Assembly: GCA_964620645.1 (NCBI GenBank)
Contig: CAZUHU010000002.1
Location: 1 to 64,000, forward strand
Direction: 5' to 3'
DNA: 64,000 nt
Source of the DNA: Bog-950 sp964620645
GTDB taxonomy: Bacteria > Bacteroidota > Bacteroidia > Chitinophagales > LD1
Of the stretch, positions 33,384 through 41,599 are shown piece after piece (position 1 is the first letter of the stretch; the number at the start of each line of letters is the position of its first letter). Made by a program: the position numbers and the translations under genes. The notes under the pieces were generated by a model. The model was given only the letters and a program-made list of their open reading frames with translations, searched no databases and was not told where the DNA came from.

Positions 33384-34082
33384 ATGCATTTTTCTGAATT
33401 ACAGGTTTTATACGAAGACAAACATCTGCTTGCTGTAAACAAGCCGTCAGGCATTGTTGTGGAGGATGGACACCATAAGTTTACCCTTGAAACTTTAGCG
33501 CTGGACTATATAAAAAGCAAGGACCAATGGCCCTGGAAATGCTTTATAGGCGTGCCCCACCGTATTGACCGCCCTGTAACAGGCGCTGTGCTGTTTGCTA
33601 AAAAACGAAGCGTGTTAAAGCTGTTGGTGGAGCAGTTTAAGCACCGCGAACTAAAAAAGATTTATTACGCCATAGTTGAAAAGCGGCCGGCTTTGGATGA
33701 GGATGAGTTAATACACTGGCACCGCAAGAATGATGAGTTACGCAAAGCGGAATTATTTGACACCGAGCTTGAGGGCACCCACCGCGCCAGGTTGAAATAC
33801 AAGGTGCTGGCTGAAAATGATAAAGGCGTTTTGCTTGAGGTGCAGTTGATAACAGGAAAGTTTCACCAGATACGCGCGCAACTTGCCAAGGCAGGTTGCC
33901 CCATTGTGGGTGATGAAACCTACGGCGGCACAAAGGTTTATAAACCTACCACTATTGCGCTGCACGCGCGCAGTTTGCAACTGCGCCACCCGGTTACGGG
34001 GGAGCAGGTGTGTATTGAAGCGCCTTTGCCCAATGATGAATTATGGCAGAGCTTTGCTACCGGCATTAATGAAACCGCATAG
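33384..34082 (+). CDS. RluA-family pseudouridine synthase
   Basis: A 232-aa enzyme that isomerises uridine to pseudouridine in rRNA or tRNA. Motifs: YEDKHLLAVNKPSGIVVE, the catalytic block HRIDRPVTGAVLFAKK (Asp62), KIYYAIVEKRP, LLEVQLITGKFHQIRAQLAKAGCPIVGDETYGG and LHARSLQLRHPVTGE. No N-terminal S4 domain is present, so it belongs to the short single-domain members (RluE/RluF-independent, TruC/RluA-like). The target base cannot be told from sequence. It converges on the kinase gene with 6 bp between stops and no terminator. Confidence 0.92.
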   Translation: MHFSELQVLYEDKHLLAVNKPSGIVVEDGHHKFTLETLALDYIKSKDQWPWKCFIGVPHRIDRPVTGAVLFAKKRSVLKLLVEQFKHRELKKIYYAIVEKRPALDEDELIHWHRKNDELRKAELFDTELEGTHRARLKYKVLAENDKGVLLEVQLITGKFHQIRAQLAKAGCPIVGDETYGGTKVYKPTTIALHARSLQLRHPVTGEQVCIEAPLPNDELWQSFATGINETA

Positions 34083-34088
34083 ACTAAA

Positions 34089-35504
34089 CTAAACCAACAC
34101 GGTTTCGGCTGAAAGAGTTTGCTTCGGATTGGAGATGCCCAGTTCCTCAGCCGGGATAATAAAGTAGAAGGTGGTGCCGTAGCCTTCCTGGCTTTCAAAC
34201 CAGATTTGACCATTGTAGAACTGCACTATTTTTTTGCAAACAGCCAGGCCTATACCGGTACCCTCGTATTCGTTTTGGTGCAAACGGCGGAACATATGAA
34301 ATAGGTGTTCTTCGTACTTTTTATCTATCCCGATGCCATTATCCTTAACGCTAAACAGGTGTTGGTTGTCGCCGTATTTCAGGTGCTCCACCGTAACCAT
34401 AGGGTTTTTATTTTGGTTAAACTTTAACCCATTGGTAATAAGGTTTTGAAAAATGTGATACAGCATAGTAGAATGTACCTTACCCAACACCGGCATTTCA
34501 CTGTTAATAATCAGGCTACCGCCACGCTCGTTAAGCTTTTCAGCTAATTCAATTTCAATGGTTTTAAGCAGAAGGCCAATATCTACATTAGCACAGGGTG
34601 GAAGATTGCGCCCTACGCGGCTGTATGCCAGCAGGTCGTCAATTAGTTTAGATAGGCGGTGAGAGCCGGCATAGGACATTTCGAGGAATTCTCTTCCTTC
34701 TGCCGGTATAGTATTGCTAAAACGTTTGATGTATAAATTGAGGAAGCTGCTGATGTTGCGCACCGGTGATTTTAAATCGTGCGAGATGATATAGGCAAAC
34801 TGTTGAAGGTCTTCGTTAGAACGCTGCAGCTCCTCAGAAAAATCATGCAGTTTGCGGTTGGAGGTTTCTAACTGCTCTTCGGCACGGTGGTTATAAAGTG
34901 CCAGTATGTAAATGGCCGCACCGAAGAGAAAGAACTTCATAGCCAGGTTTATTTTATAGATGTGTAGCTGAGTGTTTAAATCAAGATTGAAAGAGGTGAA
35001 GAAAGGATAAAGCATGAAGTACGCGAAGAAACCGGAAAGGGCTACGGCTACTGCAAACAACAGCTTTTTGTGCTCCTTAATAGGAAAGAGAAGAAAGGGG
35101 ATAACGTTGCTGAGGTAGAAGAACTCGTGCACTTTGCTCTCGTAACCTATATAGAGTGCATTAAACAGCACAAAGCTGTTTACCACAGCTATAAAAGCAA
35201 AGCGTGCCGCATTGTACTTGCCCTTACTGTTTAGATACAAGGCGCTTACCACGCAGAGTACGTCCACCAGTTGAATTGCAGCCAAAAAGTAATAGCCGCG
35301 TAGCAGAGAGAACGGGATATAAGCAACAACCGAAACCGCCGTCAGGAACGAAACCAGGTTGGTAAAAATTACAAACTTTGATTTACTGTAGGGGTCATCC
35401 TTCTTGACGCCCAGTGTAATAATCCGGCTCCACAGGCAGTTAAAAAAAGCGCTTACCATATGGAAGTTTAGCCTATCTACGTTAAGAGGGGACGACCGGT
35501 TCAC
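34089..35504 (-). CDS. Membrane sensor histidine kinase
   Basis: A 471-aa kinase. The N-terminal half has six or seven membrane helices (between residues 45 and 205) with only short loops, so it probably senses something in or near the membrane. Then a coiled segment (AEEQLETSNRKLHDFSEELQRSNEDLQQ), the phospho-acceptor block FAYIISHDLKSPVRN (His242) and the ATPase domain with N box NLITNGLKFNQ, G1 VKDNGIGID, F box and G2 GTGIGLAVCKKI. No response regulator lies beside it. The start at 35504 is plausible; ATG at residue 16 is the alternative. Confidence 0.9.
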   Translation of the reverse strand: MNRSSPLNVDRLNFHMVSAFFNCLWSRIITLGVKKDDPYSKSKFVIFTNLVSFLTAVSVVAYIPFSLLRGYYFLAAIQLVDVLCVVSALYLNSKGKYNAARFAFIAVVNSFVLFNALYIGYESKVHEFFYLSNVIPFLLFPIKEHKKLLFAVAVALSGFFAYFMLYPFFTSFNLDLNTQLHIYKINLAMKFFLFGAAIYILALYNHRAEEQLETSNRKLHDFSEELQRSNEDLQQFAYIISHDLKSPVRNISSFLNLYIKRFSNTIPAEGREFLEMSYAGSHRLSKLIDDLLAYSRVGRNLPPCANVDIGLLLKTIEIELAEKLNERGGSLIINSEMPVLGKVHSTMLYHIFQNLITNGLKFNQNKNPMVTVEHLKYGDNQHLFSVKDNGIGIDKKYEEHLFHMFRRLHQNEYEGTGIGLAVCKKIVQFYNGQIWFESQEGYGTTFYFIIPAEELGISNPKQTLSAETVLV

Positions 35505-35607
35505 TTTTCTGTAGTCGACCCCGAAAATTTTTTTACCGGTGGGGTGATCCGGATTAAACCCGGGTGCGTAACTGTATTCAAATGATTAAAACCAAAAACG
35601 AAACAAT

Positions 35608-36057
35608 ATGAAAAGCAGAATAATGAATATGATAGTAGTGGGAGTTGTGGCCCTGGGTATTGCCGGATTAGCATCCTGCGCCAAGGAAGATAAAACCCTG
35701 CGCACCAAAACTTATACGATGACCGAATACAACAGCAGTGGTGTAACCGGCACAGTAACTTTTAATGAAAATGAGGACAATACCACTAATGTAAAGGTGC
35801 ATATGATGGGTACGGTTAACGGCCTGGCCTACATGATGCATATCCACAGCGGGCCGATAACCTCGCCGGGTGGTGTTGTATTTGACCTTGGCTCGCCCGT
35901 ATCATCAGGCGGCATGATCGATAATACCGTTAAGGTATCGCAGACATTTGATTATATGACAACTTATAACGGATGCTTTGTGGCGCATGACCCGCAGGCT
36001 TCAGACCCTTTAACAACTTATGTGTTAGTGGGTAATGTAGGAAGCAACGCACCGTAA
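35608..36057 (+). CDS. CHRD-like lipoprotein
   Basis: A 149-aa lipoprotein (lipobox LASC, Cys24). The mature domain (about 40-149) carries GTVTFNENEDNTTNVKVHMMG, then MMHIHSGPITSPGGVVFDLGSPV, and ends YVLVGNVG. The HIHSGP block followed by a strand and a Leu-rich turn is the pattern of CHRD domains, which are distantly similar in shape to Cu/Zn superoxide dismutase; metal-binding histidines of SodC are not all present. It lies just before an ECF sigma factor and its RskA-type anti-sigma factor but is separated from them by a terminator, so it is a plausible target of that sigma factor. Confidence 0.75.
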   Translation: MKSRIMNMIVVGVVALGIAGLASCAKEDKTLRTKTYTMTEYNSSGVTGTVTFNENEDNTTNVKVHMMGTVNGLAYMMHIHSGPITSPGGVVFDLGSPVSSGGMIDNTVKVSQTFDYMTTYNGCFVAHDPQASDPLTTYVLVGNVGSNAP

Positions 36058-36091
36058 AAGATCGTTCTTTCTTTCCGATAGTGGGTTACAA

Positions 36092-36126
36092 GGGAGCGGT
36101 TGCTCGCAATCGCTCCCGACTTTTTT
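36092..36126 (+). terminator. Intrinsic terminator after the CHRD-like lipoprotein gene
   Basis: GGGAGCGGTTG (36092-36102) pairs with CAATCGCTCCC (36107-36117) with one G-U pair, followed by TTTTTT (36121-36126). Confidence 0.9.
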
Positions 36127-36156
36127 AAGATGATTGTTACATTCGGTTTTTAAGTT

Positions 36157-36690
36157 TTGAAGGAAAGACAAAAATATAGCGAAGAAGAGCTTATAAAGGA
36201 GCTAAAGACCCGGAGCCGAAAGGCTTTTGACTACCTGTATGATAATTACAGCCCCGCACTATACGGCATTATCATAAATATTATCCGCGACGAGCAAACT
36301 GCCCATGACTTGTTGCAGGAAGCGTTTATAAAGATTTGGAACGGAATAGACAGCTATAACCCGGAAAAGAGCAGGCTTTATACCTGGATGCTGAATATTG
36401 CCAGAAATTTATCGATCGATAAAATACGCGCAGGCAACTCACTTTCGCGCAAGGAAAACAAAGACTACATACGGAAGGAAAACGAAAACACCAAGCAAAC
36501 GCCTTTTGTGGAAGGCATAGGCTTGCGTGGTTTAGTGAATGAACTGGAAATAGAGCAAAAGCAAATTATAGAATTGCTTTATTTTAAAGGATATACCCAA
36601 ACGGAGGCGGCTGAAGAGTTGAATATACCGTTGGGAACAGTTAAGAGCAGGGTGCGGTTGGCCATGGTTAAACTGAGAAAATTTTTTTAA
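36157..36690 (+). CDS. ECF sigma factor (SigK-like partner of RskA)
   Basis: A 177-aa sigma-70 factor. It uses a TTG start (36157); no in-frame ATG precedes region 2. Region 2: SRKAFDYLYDNYSPALYGIIINIIRDEQTAHDLLQEAFIKIWNGIDSY..RLYTWMLNIARNLSIDKIRA. Region 4: QKQIIELLYFKGYTQTEAAEELNIPLGTVKSRVRLAMVKLRKFF. The RskA-like anti-sigma gene begins 3 bp after its stop, so the pair is co-expressed. A TACATTCG -7-like box (36138-36145) lies 11 nt upstream. The unusual start codons of both genes should keep expression low. Confidence 0.92.
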   Translation: MKERQKYSEEELIKELKTRSRKAFDYLYDNYSPALYGIIINIIRDEQTAHDLLQEAFIKIWNGIDSYNPEKSRLYTWMLNIARNLSIDKIRAGNSLSRKENKDYIRKENENTKQTPFVEGIGLRGLVNELEIEQKQIIELLYFKGYTQTEAAEELNIPLGTVKSRVRLAMVKLRKFF

Positions 36691-36693
36691 ACG

Positions 36694-37491
36694 GTGGAAG
36701 CAAGAGAAATTATAGAATCGGGAGCGCTGGAGCTTTACGTTCTGGGAGCACTACCCGCCGAGGAAACCAGGCAGATAGACGATTTGCGCCGTACGCATCC
36801 GGAGCTGAACGAAGAAATTGCCCGTATAGAAAGTACGTTTGAGGAGCTGGCTAAAGCACAGGCCGTGATGCCTGAGCCGGAGTTAAAGGAGAAGATTGCC
36901 AACAAGCTGCAGTTTGGTGTGGAGCTTGACCTGGATATGGAAAAGGTGAGCTCAGTAATTGTAGAACTTACCCCGGTGTTTAAGTTGGCTGCTGCCGCTG
37001 CCGTATTAATTATTGTGGGATTGGTTTCTACCACTTATTACTTCAGCAGCCGTTATACCGAAGCCAACCGGGAGATAGTACAACTGAAAGCCGATAAGGA
37101 TGTTTTAGCACAACAGGTTAAAATGTTAAGTGGTGAAAGTGAAGCGATAAAGCAGCAATTGGCTGTAATAAGCAACCCCGCTAATAAAGCCATTGCTCTT
37201 AGAGGCTTAGCCATAGCCCCTAATGCGCAGGCAGTGGTTTATTGGAATGCGCAAACCGGCGAAACCCACTTGAATGCCGCCTTGCTACCGAAGGTTGGAG
37301 GTAATGAACAATATCAGCTTTGGGCCATAGTGGCCGGCAAACCGGTTGACCTGGGGGTGATAAACAAGGATACGCTGTTTGACAGAATGAAAGATGTTAG
37401 ACAGGCGCAGGCCTTTGCCATTACACTTGAACCACTTGGTGGCCGCCCGGAACCAAGCCTGGATAAGATGTATGTTTTAGGCAGCGTTTAG
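36694..37491 (+). CDS. RskA-type membrane anti-sigma factor
   Basis: A 265-aa single-pass protein with a GTG start. Residues 1-75 are the cytosolic anti-sigma domain (ESGALELYVLGALPAEETRQIDDLRRTHPEL, the ZAS-like helical block without zinc ligands). The membrane helix is at about 97-118, followed by a short coiled coil and the C-terminal RskA domain (about 165-265: AQAVVYWNAQTGETHLNAALLPKV, YQLWAIVAGKPVDLGVI, FAITLEPLGGRPEPS). It would hold the sigma factor at the membrane until released by a signal or by regulated proteolysis. The second gene of a two-gene operon. Confidence 0.93.
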   Translation: MEAREIIESGALELYVLGALPAEETRQIDDLRRTHPELNEEIARIESTFEELAKAQAVMPEPELKEKIANKLQFGVELDLDMEKVSSVIVELTPVFKLAAAAAVLIIVGLVSTTYYFSSRYTEANREIVQLKADKDVLAQQVKMLSGESEAIKQQLAVISNPANKAIALRGLAIAPNAQAVVYWNAQTGETHLNAALLPKVGGNEQYQLWAIVAGKPVDLGVINKDTLFDRMKDVRQAQAFAITLEPLGGRPEPSLDKMYVLGSV

Positions 37492-37526
37492 TTTCCTCTT
37501 AAGTTTACGTCGTTTTTACACAGCAC

Positions 37527-37558
37527 AAAAAAAATCCCGCCCCTGAGAGAGGGCGGGA
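37527..37558 (-). terminator. Intrinsic terminator of the PadR/PspC operon
   Basis: TCCCGCCC (from 37535) pairs with GGGCGGGA (37551-37558); on the minus strand eight T residues follow (37534-37527). It lies about 65 bp beyond the PspC stop codon. Confidence 0.9.
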
Positions 37559-37622
37559 AAACCAACTTACACCGCTTGCTTGCTTTTTTGATTAAGGATA
37601 ATTGCGGTGAGAAAAGTTTAGG

Positions 37623-39332
37623 CTATTTATCTTTTAGCCTTTCCAGTTTGCGTTCCAATTCTTCTACTTTGCGTTCCAGCTTTTCATTCTCCTTTTCCAC
37701 TTTACGTTGCAGTTTTTCTTCTTTATCCTGCATGTAGTGGTTTTCACCTACAACGCATCTTACTGCTCCGCTATCTACCGTCCATACTGTATTATTAAAA
37801 TAGGTATCATCATATTTTGAATTTCCTTTAACCGTTGCAGCCCAACGGTCCAGGTTATCGGCAAAGTGCACCATTTTACCTTGCGGTATAGCCAGTTGCA
37901 GTTTTACATTTTGGCCGCGCCATTTACCGCCTTTAGGCATTAGCAGGTACGGTGGTAAATTCAACACGGTATCAATTTGCTTAACAGGGTATTGCACCAG
38001 GGTAATATTGTGCAGCGCATCAGCACGGGTGCTGCCGCGGGAGGTGAAAACGGTAAACAAATGGAATGAGGAGTCAGTAGAAGGAATAAGCTGCAGGTCT
38101 GGCTCGCCAACCGGTATAATGTCCATTTTGCTTACGTCATCGCCGTTAATAAACACCCCGTCGAAATCAATATTGAAATCAAAATCGTCATCGTCGTCAG
38201 GGCTTACTTTTTTACCGTTCTCATCGGCAATTTGAACCAGTAGCCCATTATTAGCCGGTGTGGTAATAGCTACCTCCTCTGCCTTAGTAGCGCTTATTTT
38301 ATAGTTGCGGGTAGCTTTCCAGCCTCCTATACTCAGCAAAACTATACCGGCAACCCAAAGCAGGGCGAACACCCAACCTAAACGAGGCGCCTGTGCGCTT
38401 TTGCCGATGATTAAACGGATAGCGCCATATATAGCAGCCATAACCGGTGCACCAATAAGCAAAATGAAACCGATTTTAAGCATGGTAATTACGCCGGGGC
38501 TATCAACCACCATGTAAGGGGCCTTGGTAAGTACGGCGTTGCCTGCCACCGAGATGCCGAACATACCCGCCAAAAGGGCAAAGAGGATAACCATACCAAT
38601 GAAGATGACAAAGGCAAGAATAACCTTGAGCACAGCCTTAAGTATAGTTACAAAGGCAGAAGAAAAACGCTCAAAAATGGTTTTATCATTCACCAGACCT
38701 TTTACTGACTCGCCGGTGCGCGCAGCCGCTTCTTTAAATTCCTTCTCAATGGTTTTTATATTGATGGGCTCGCCGCGCATCTGCAGTTTTTCAGCAGCGC
38801 TCTCCGCCTCGGGTACTATAATCATTAACAGAATATAGATTGGGATTATGGCACCTGAGGTGATAGGGATAAACACTACAGCCAGTATGCGTAACCAAAC
38901 AGGGTCGTCAATACCCAGGTAGTGGCACAGGCCTGATATAACCCCGGCTACACGCTTGTCGTCAGGGTCGCGGAACAGCCTTTTTTTCACCGGCTCACCT
39001 TTAGGGGCAGAGCTTGTATTAGTGTTTGATGAAGTGGCCTTCTGTTCGCCTGTTGATGTTGTTTCATCTTCGCCTGCTATATCCTCAGGCTTACCCATTA
39101 TATTAATAATGTATTCAATGTCTTCCAGGCTGGCAACTTCCTTGCGGTCGCCTATGCGTTGGTTCAGCATTTCAGCCATACGGCCTTCTATATCGGCCAT
39201 AATCTCGCTGCGTTCAGTTTCGTTACTGAATTTGCGCTTAAGCGCTTCAAGGTAGTTGTGCAGGGCTTCGAATGCATTTTCATCAATGATGAAAGCGATG
39301 CCACCCAGGTTTATGTTAATTGTCTTTCTCAT
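37623..39332 (-). CDS. PspC-domain membrane protein
   Basis: A 569-aa membrane protein. The N-terminal 75 residues (INLGGIAFIIDENAFEALHNYLEALKRKF..EIMADIEGRMAEML) are a conserved cytosolic segment, followed by a Ser/Thr-rich linker and the PspC domain (about 115-175: KKRLFRDPDDKRVAGVISGLCHYLGIDDPVWLRILAVVF). Four or more further membrane helices lie between about 215 and 340. The C-terminal region (from about 370) is a soluble beta-rich domain with an acidic stretch (SPDDDDDFDFNIDFD), ending in a Lys/Glu coiled coil. Probably an envelope-stress protein; the partner role of PadR as repressor is inferred. It starts 3 bp after padR. Confidence 0.88.
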   Translation of the reverse strand: MRKTININLGGIAFIIDENAFEALHNYLEALKRKFSNETERSEIMADIEGRMAEMLNQRIGDRKEVASLEDIEYIINIMGKPEDIAGEDETTSTGEQKATSSNTNTSSAPKGEPVKKRLFRDPDDKRVAGVISGLCHYLGIDDPVWLRILAVVFIPITSGAIIPIYILLMIIVPEAESAAEKLQMRGEPINIKTIEKEFKEAAARTGESVKGLVNDKTIFERFSSAFVTILKAVLKVILAFVIFIGMVILFALLAGMFGISVAGNAVLTKAPYMVVDSPGVITMLKIGFILLIGAPVMAAIYGAIRLIIGKSAQAPRLGWVFALLWVAGIVLLSIGGWKATRNYKISATKAEEVAITTPANNGLLVQIADENGKKVSPDDDDDFDFNIDFDGVFINGDDVSKMDIIPVGEPDLQLIPSTDSSFHLFTVFTSRGSTRADALHNITLVQYPVKQIDTVLNLPPYLLMPKGGKWRGQNVKLQLAIPQGKMVHFADNLDRWAATVKGNSKYDDTYFNNTVWTVDSGAVRCVVGENHYMQDKEEKLQRKVEKENEKLERKVEELERKLERLKDK

Positions 39333-39335
39333 TTT

Positions 39336-39677
39336 TTAGTTGGTTTTAGGCGTTTGGTCAATAATTTGGTTTACTGAAGCGGTAAGCTCCTTCCACCCAT
39401 CAATCAATTCCTTCAGAAAAACCCTACCATCATCGGTAAGGGTAAAGTACTTACGGGGTGGTCCGCTTTGGCTTTCTACCCAGCGGTAGGAAAGCAGTCC
39501 GTCGTTTTTTAAGCGGGTAAGCAGGGGGTAAAGTGTTCCTTCAACTACCAGCAGGCGGGCTTCCTTCATCTTCTCGATAATCTCGGTAGGATAATGTTCG
39601 CCATCGGCCAGTATGGAAAGGATGCAGAATTCGAGCACTCCCTTTCTCATTTGCGCTTTGGTGTTTTCTATATTCAT
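39336..39677 (-). CDS. PadR-family transcriptional repressor
   Basis: A 113-aa winged-helix regulator: NIENTKAQMRKGVLEFCILSILADGEHYPTEIIEKMKEARLLVVEGTLYPLLTRLKNDGLLSYRW, then the C-terminal dimerisation helix. PadR proteins bind inverted repeats and usually repress their own operon until a ligand or stress relieves them. AAGGAGAG stands 7 nt before the ATG, a rare Shine-Dalgarno-like sequence for this genome. PspC follows 3 bp later and the TonB-C-like gene ends 32 bp upstream. A perfect 21-bp inverted repeat in the operon promoter is the likely binding site. Confidence 0.93.
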   Translation of the reverse strand: MNIENTKAQMRKGVLEFCILSILADGEHYPTEIIEKMKEARLLVVEGTLYPLLTRLKNDGLLSYRWVESQSGPPRKYFTLTDDGRVFLKELIDGWKELTASVNQIIDQTPKTN

Positions 39678-39709
39678 AAACTCTCCTTTTTTGTTTAATA
39701 AAGCGTTGG

Positions 39710-40171
39710 TTATACCACGCGGAATTTGATAACAAGCACAAACTTTTCGTCGTTGCCGGCTGAGCTCAGTTTCATGCGTTGTAGCTGGTTGTAAGCGTAG
39801 GCTTTAAGTTTTTCATTACCGCTGTAAATCTCAAACACAGTAATGTGGCCCTGGTCATCAACCGATACTAAGGCCTTAACATCGTTTACTTCGCTGTTCT
39901 CGGTAACAAAATCAGGGCAGGTAATTTTGCCCACTATCTCGCGGCGGATAGTTTCTTTCAGGTTTTTTGAATTGCCGCCTGCGATAAAACTTGCCGTTCC
40001 ACCAACTGCTTCTGCAATTGCCGGCTCCTCAATGGTGCTTTCTGCGCTTACTACATACTTGCTTTTAAACTCTTCCATATTGCTTACGGCGCAACAGTTG
40101 CTGGCAGTGGCTCCAAAACCGGTAAGCGCTAAGCCGGTTAACAGCAAGGCTTTTGTGATAATCTGTTTCAT
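39710..40171 (-). CDS. Small exported TonB-C-terminal-like protein
   Basis: A 153-aa protein with a signal peptide (MKQIITKALLLTGLALTGFGATA) and a CC pair just after it. Residues about 75-153 (LKETIRREIVGKITCPDFVTENSEVNDVKALVSVDDQGHITVFEIYSGNEKLKAYAYNQLQRM..FVLVIKFRVV) follow the pattern of the TonB C-terminal domain, but no proline-rich region or N-terminal membrane anchor is present. It is the first gene of the PadR/PspC operon, directly behind the operator-bearing promoter. Its role there is unknown. Confidence 0.78.
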   Translation of the reverse strand: MKQIITKALLLTGLALTGFGATASNCCAVSNMEEFKSKYVVSAESTIEEPAIAEAVGGTASFIAGGNSKNLKETIRREIVGKITCPDFVTENSEVNDVKALVSVDDQGHITVFEIYSGNEKLKAYAYNQLQRMKLSSAGNDEKFVLVIKFRVV

Positions 40172-40211
40172 ATTACTTATGGTGTTATGTTTTACAATCT
40201 AATTGACAATG

Positions 40212-40219
40212 CAAAGATA
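40212..40219 (-). promoter_or_regulatory. -7 box TATCTTTG of the PadR/PspC operon
   Basis: A perfect TAnnTTTG match on the minus strand, about 40 nt before the first start codon (40171). A TTG at 40243-40241 lies 21 nt upstream, in range for the -33 element. Confidence 0.65.
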
Positions 40220-40232
40220 TGTTCGAAAAAAG

Positions 40233-40253
40233 GTATTATGCAATACATAATAC
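40233..40253. promoter_or_regulatory. Probable PadR operator: perfect 8-5-8 inverted repeat
   Basis: GTATTATG (40233-40240), spacer CAATA, CATAATAC (40246-40253). Its centre coincides with the -33 TTG of the operon promoter and its edge is 13 bp upstream of the -7 box. A protein bound here would block RNA polymerase. PadR is encoded in this operon, so autorepression is the natural reading; I infer it from position and symmetry. Confidence 0.6.
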
Positions 40254-40384
40254 TATATTTTTTATATACCGTGCCTTAATTTATTGATTATCAATAAGAA
40301 AAAATTTTATCCCTTGGTCTTAAAAATTGGGCAGAGGAAGGTTTGGTTGTTCAAAGTCATATTTAATAAAGGTTAAACCATGCC

Positions 40385-40392
40385 TATTTTTG
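40385..40392 (+). promoter_or_regulatory. -7 box TATTTTTG for the DUF3078 gene
   Basis: A perfect TAnnTTTG match, 19 nt before ATG 40412, giving a leader of about 13 nt. Confidence 0.55.
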
Positions 40393-40411
40393 AACTTTTA
40401 AATCCAATTCG

Positions 40412-41599
40412 ATGCAAAAAAATCTACTCCTGGCACTGTTTGGCCTGCTTACCCTAAATATGGCCATAGCTCAGATAACCGATTCAGTAAGGGTTGAACC
40501 TATTGTGAAAAAGAAACCTAAAGTGGTATTAGGAGGCGATGGAATTTACCTGCGCGACTCTACCTGGAAAGTGGGAGGATACCTGGGCGTTACGCTGAAC
40601 CAGGTTGCCCTTTACCAATGGGCGCCGGGAGGCTCTAACAGCTTTGCCTTTTTAATTGGTGCCAGCGGTTATGCCAACTACAAAAAGAAGAATCTGATGT
40701 GGGAAAACAGCCTGGATATTAAATGGGGTATGGTGGCAAATGGCCTTATCCGCCGAGCCTCGCTGGCCAAGCACAACTTTCAAAAGAATATTGACCTGCT
40801 GGCGTTAAAGTCTAACTTCGGCTACCAGGTTACCAAGTCTTTATATGTTTCGGCTAAAGTTGGTTTCGAAAGTCAGCTAACCCGGAGTTATGATTATACG
40901 TTAACGGATACTGTGGGTGGCGCTTACAGGCAATACACGGTATCAAAATTCGGTGCCCCCGCTATACTTACAATAGGCCCGGGTTTAACCTGGAAACCGA
41001 AGGATTACTTCTCTTTGTTCTTCTCACCTGTTGAAGGTAAAATGACTTTTGTTACACCCGACCGCGATGGCCGCGATACCACTACCTTGGCAGATGGCCG
41101 CTATACAGATAACTACTACAGAGATGTGGATGAAACGCGTTTTGGCCTGGAGCGCGGTAAAATGTTTATGGGCGAACTGGGCTTAGAACTGGATCTCCTG
41201 TTCCAAAAGGACATAGTGAAGAACGTAAACTGGAAAAGCCATCTAAACGTGTTCTCCGCTTACTTAAACGCCAGCTACAATACGGAAATGCCTAAATACT
41301 TTGAAGCTGAAGATTCCATGGGTGTTATGAGCATAGCCAAAACCACGCGCCATATACCGGTAATTAAGTGGGATAATGATCTGGTATTTAAAATTAATAA
41401 GTTTTTGAGCGCTACCCTAAGCGCACGTTTTGTTTACCAATATAACGCCCAAACGCCGGTAGATAAAAAGGACATCCGTAGCGGCGAGAAAAAACCGGAT
41501 GGTATTACGGATAAGGACAAATTTGGTAATGCCGTATTAAGCTTCAATAAGCTGCAGATATTTGAACAGTTTGGTATAGGACTGGCGGTTAAATTTTAA
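40412..41599 (+). CDS. DUF3078 outer-membrane-associated protein
   Basis: A 395-aa protein with a signal peptide (MQKNLLLALFGLLTLNMAIAQ). The mature sequence matches the DUF3078 family of Bacteroidota: STWKVGGYLGVTLNQVALYQWAPGGSNSFAFL, YKKKNLMWENSLDIKWGMVANG, RASLAKHNFQKNIDLLALKSNFGYQV. The strands alternate and the chain ends GIGLAVKF with a terminal Phe, so an outer-membrane beta-barrel is likely. Function is not known for the family. It is transcribed alone from its own -7 box. Confidence 0.88.
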   Translation: MQKNLLLALFGLLTLNMAIAQITDSVRVEPIVKKKPKVVLGGDGIYLRDSTWKVGGYLGVTLNQVALYQWAPGGSNSFAFLIGASGYANYKKKNLMWENSLDIKWGMVANGLIRRASLAKHNFQKNIDLLALKSNFGYQVTKSLYVSAKVGFESQLTRSYDYTLTDTVGGAYRQYTVSKFGAPAILTIGPGLTWKPKDYFSLFFSPVEGKMTFVTPDRDGRDTTTLADGRYTDNYYRDVDETRFGLERGKMFMGELGLELDLLFQKDIVKNVNWKSHLNVFSAYLNASYNTEMPKYFEAEDSMGVMSIAKTTRHIPVIKWDNDLVFKINKFLSATLSARFVYQYNAQTPVDKKDIRSGEKKPDGITDKDKFGNAVLSFNKLQIFEQFGIGLAVKF

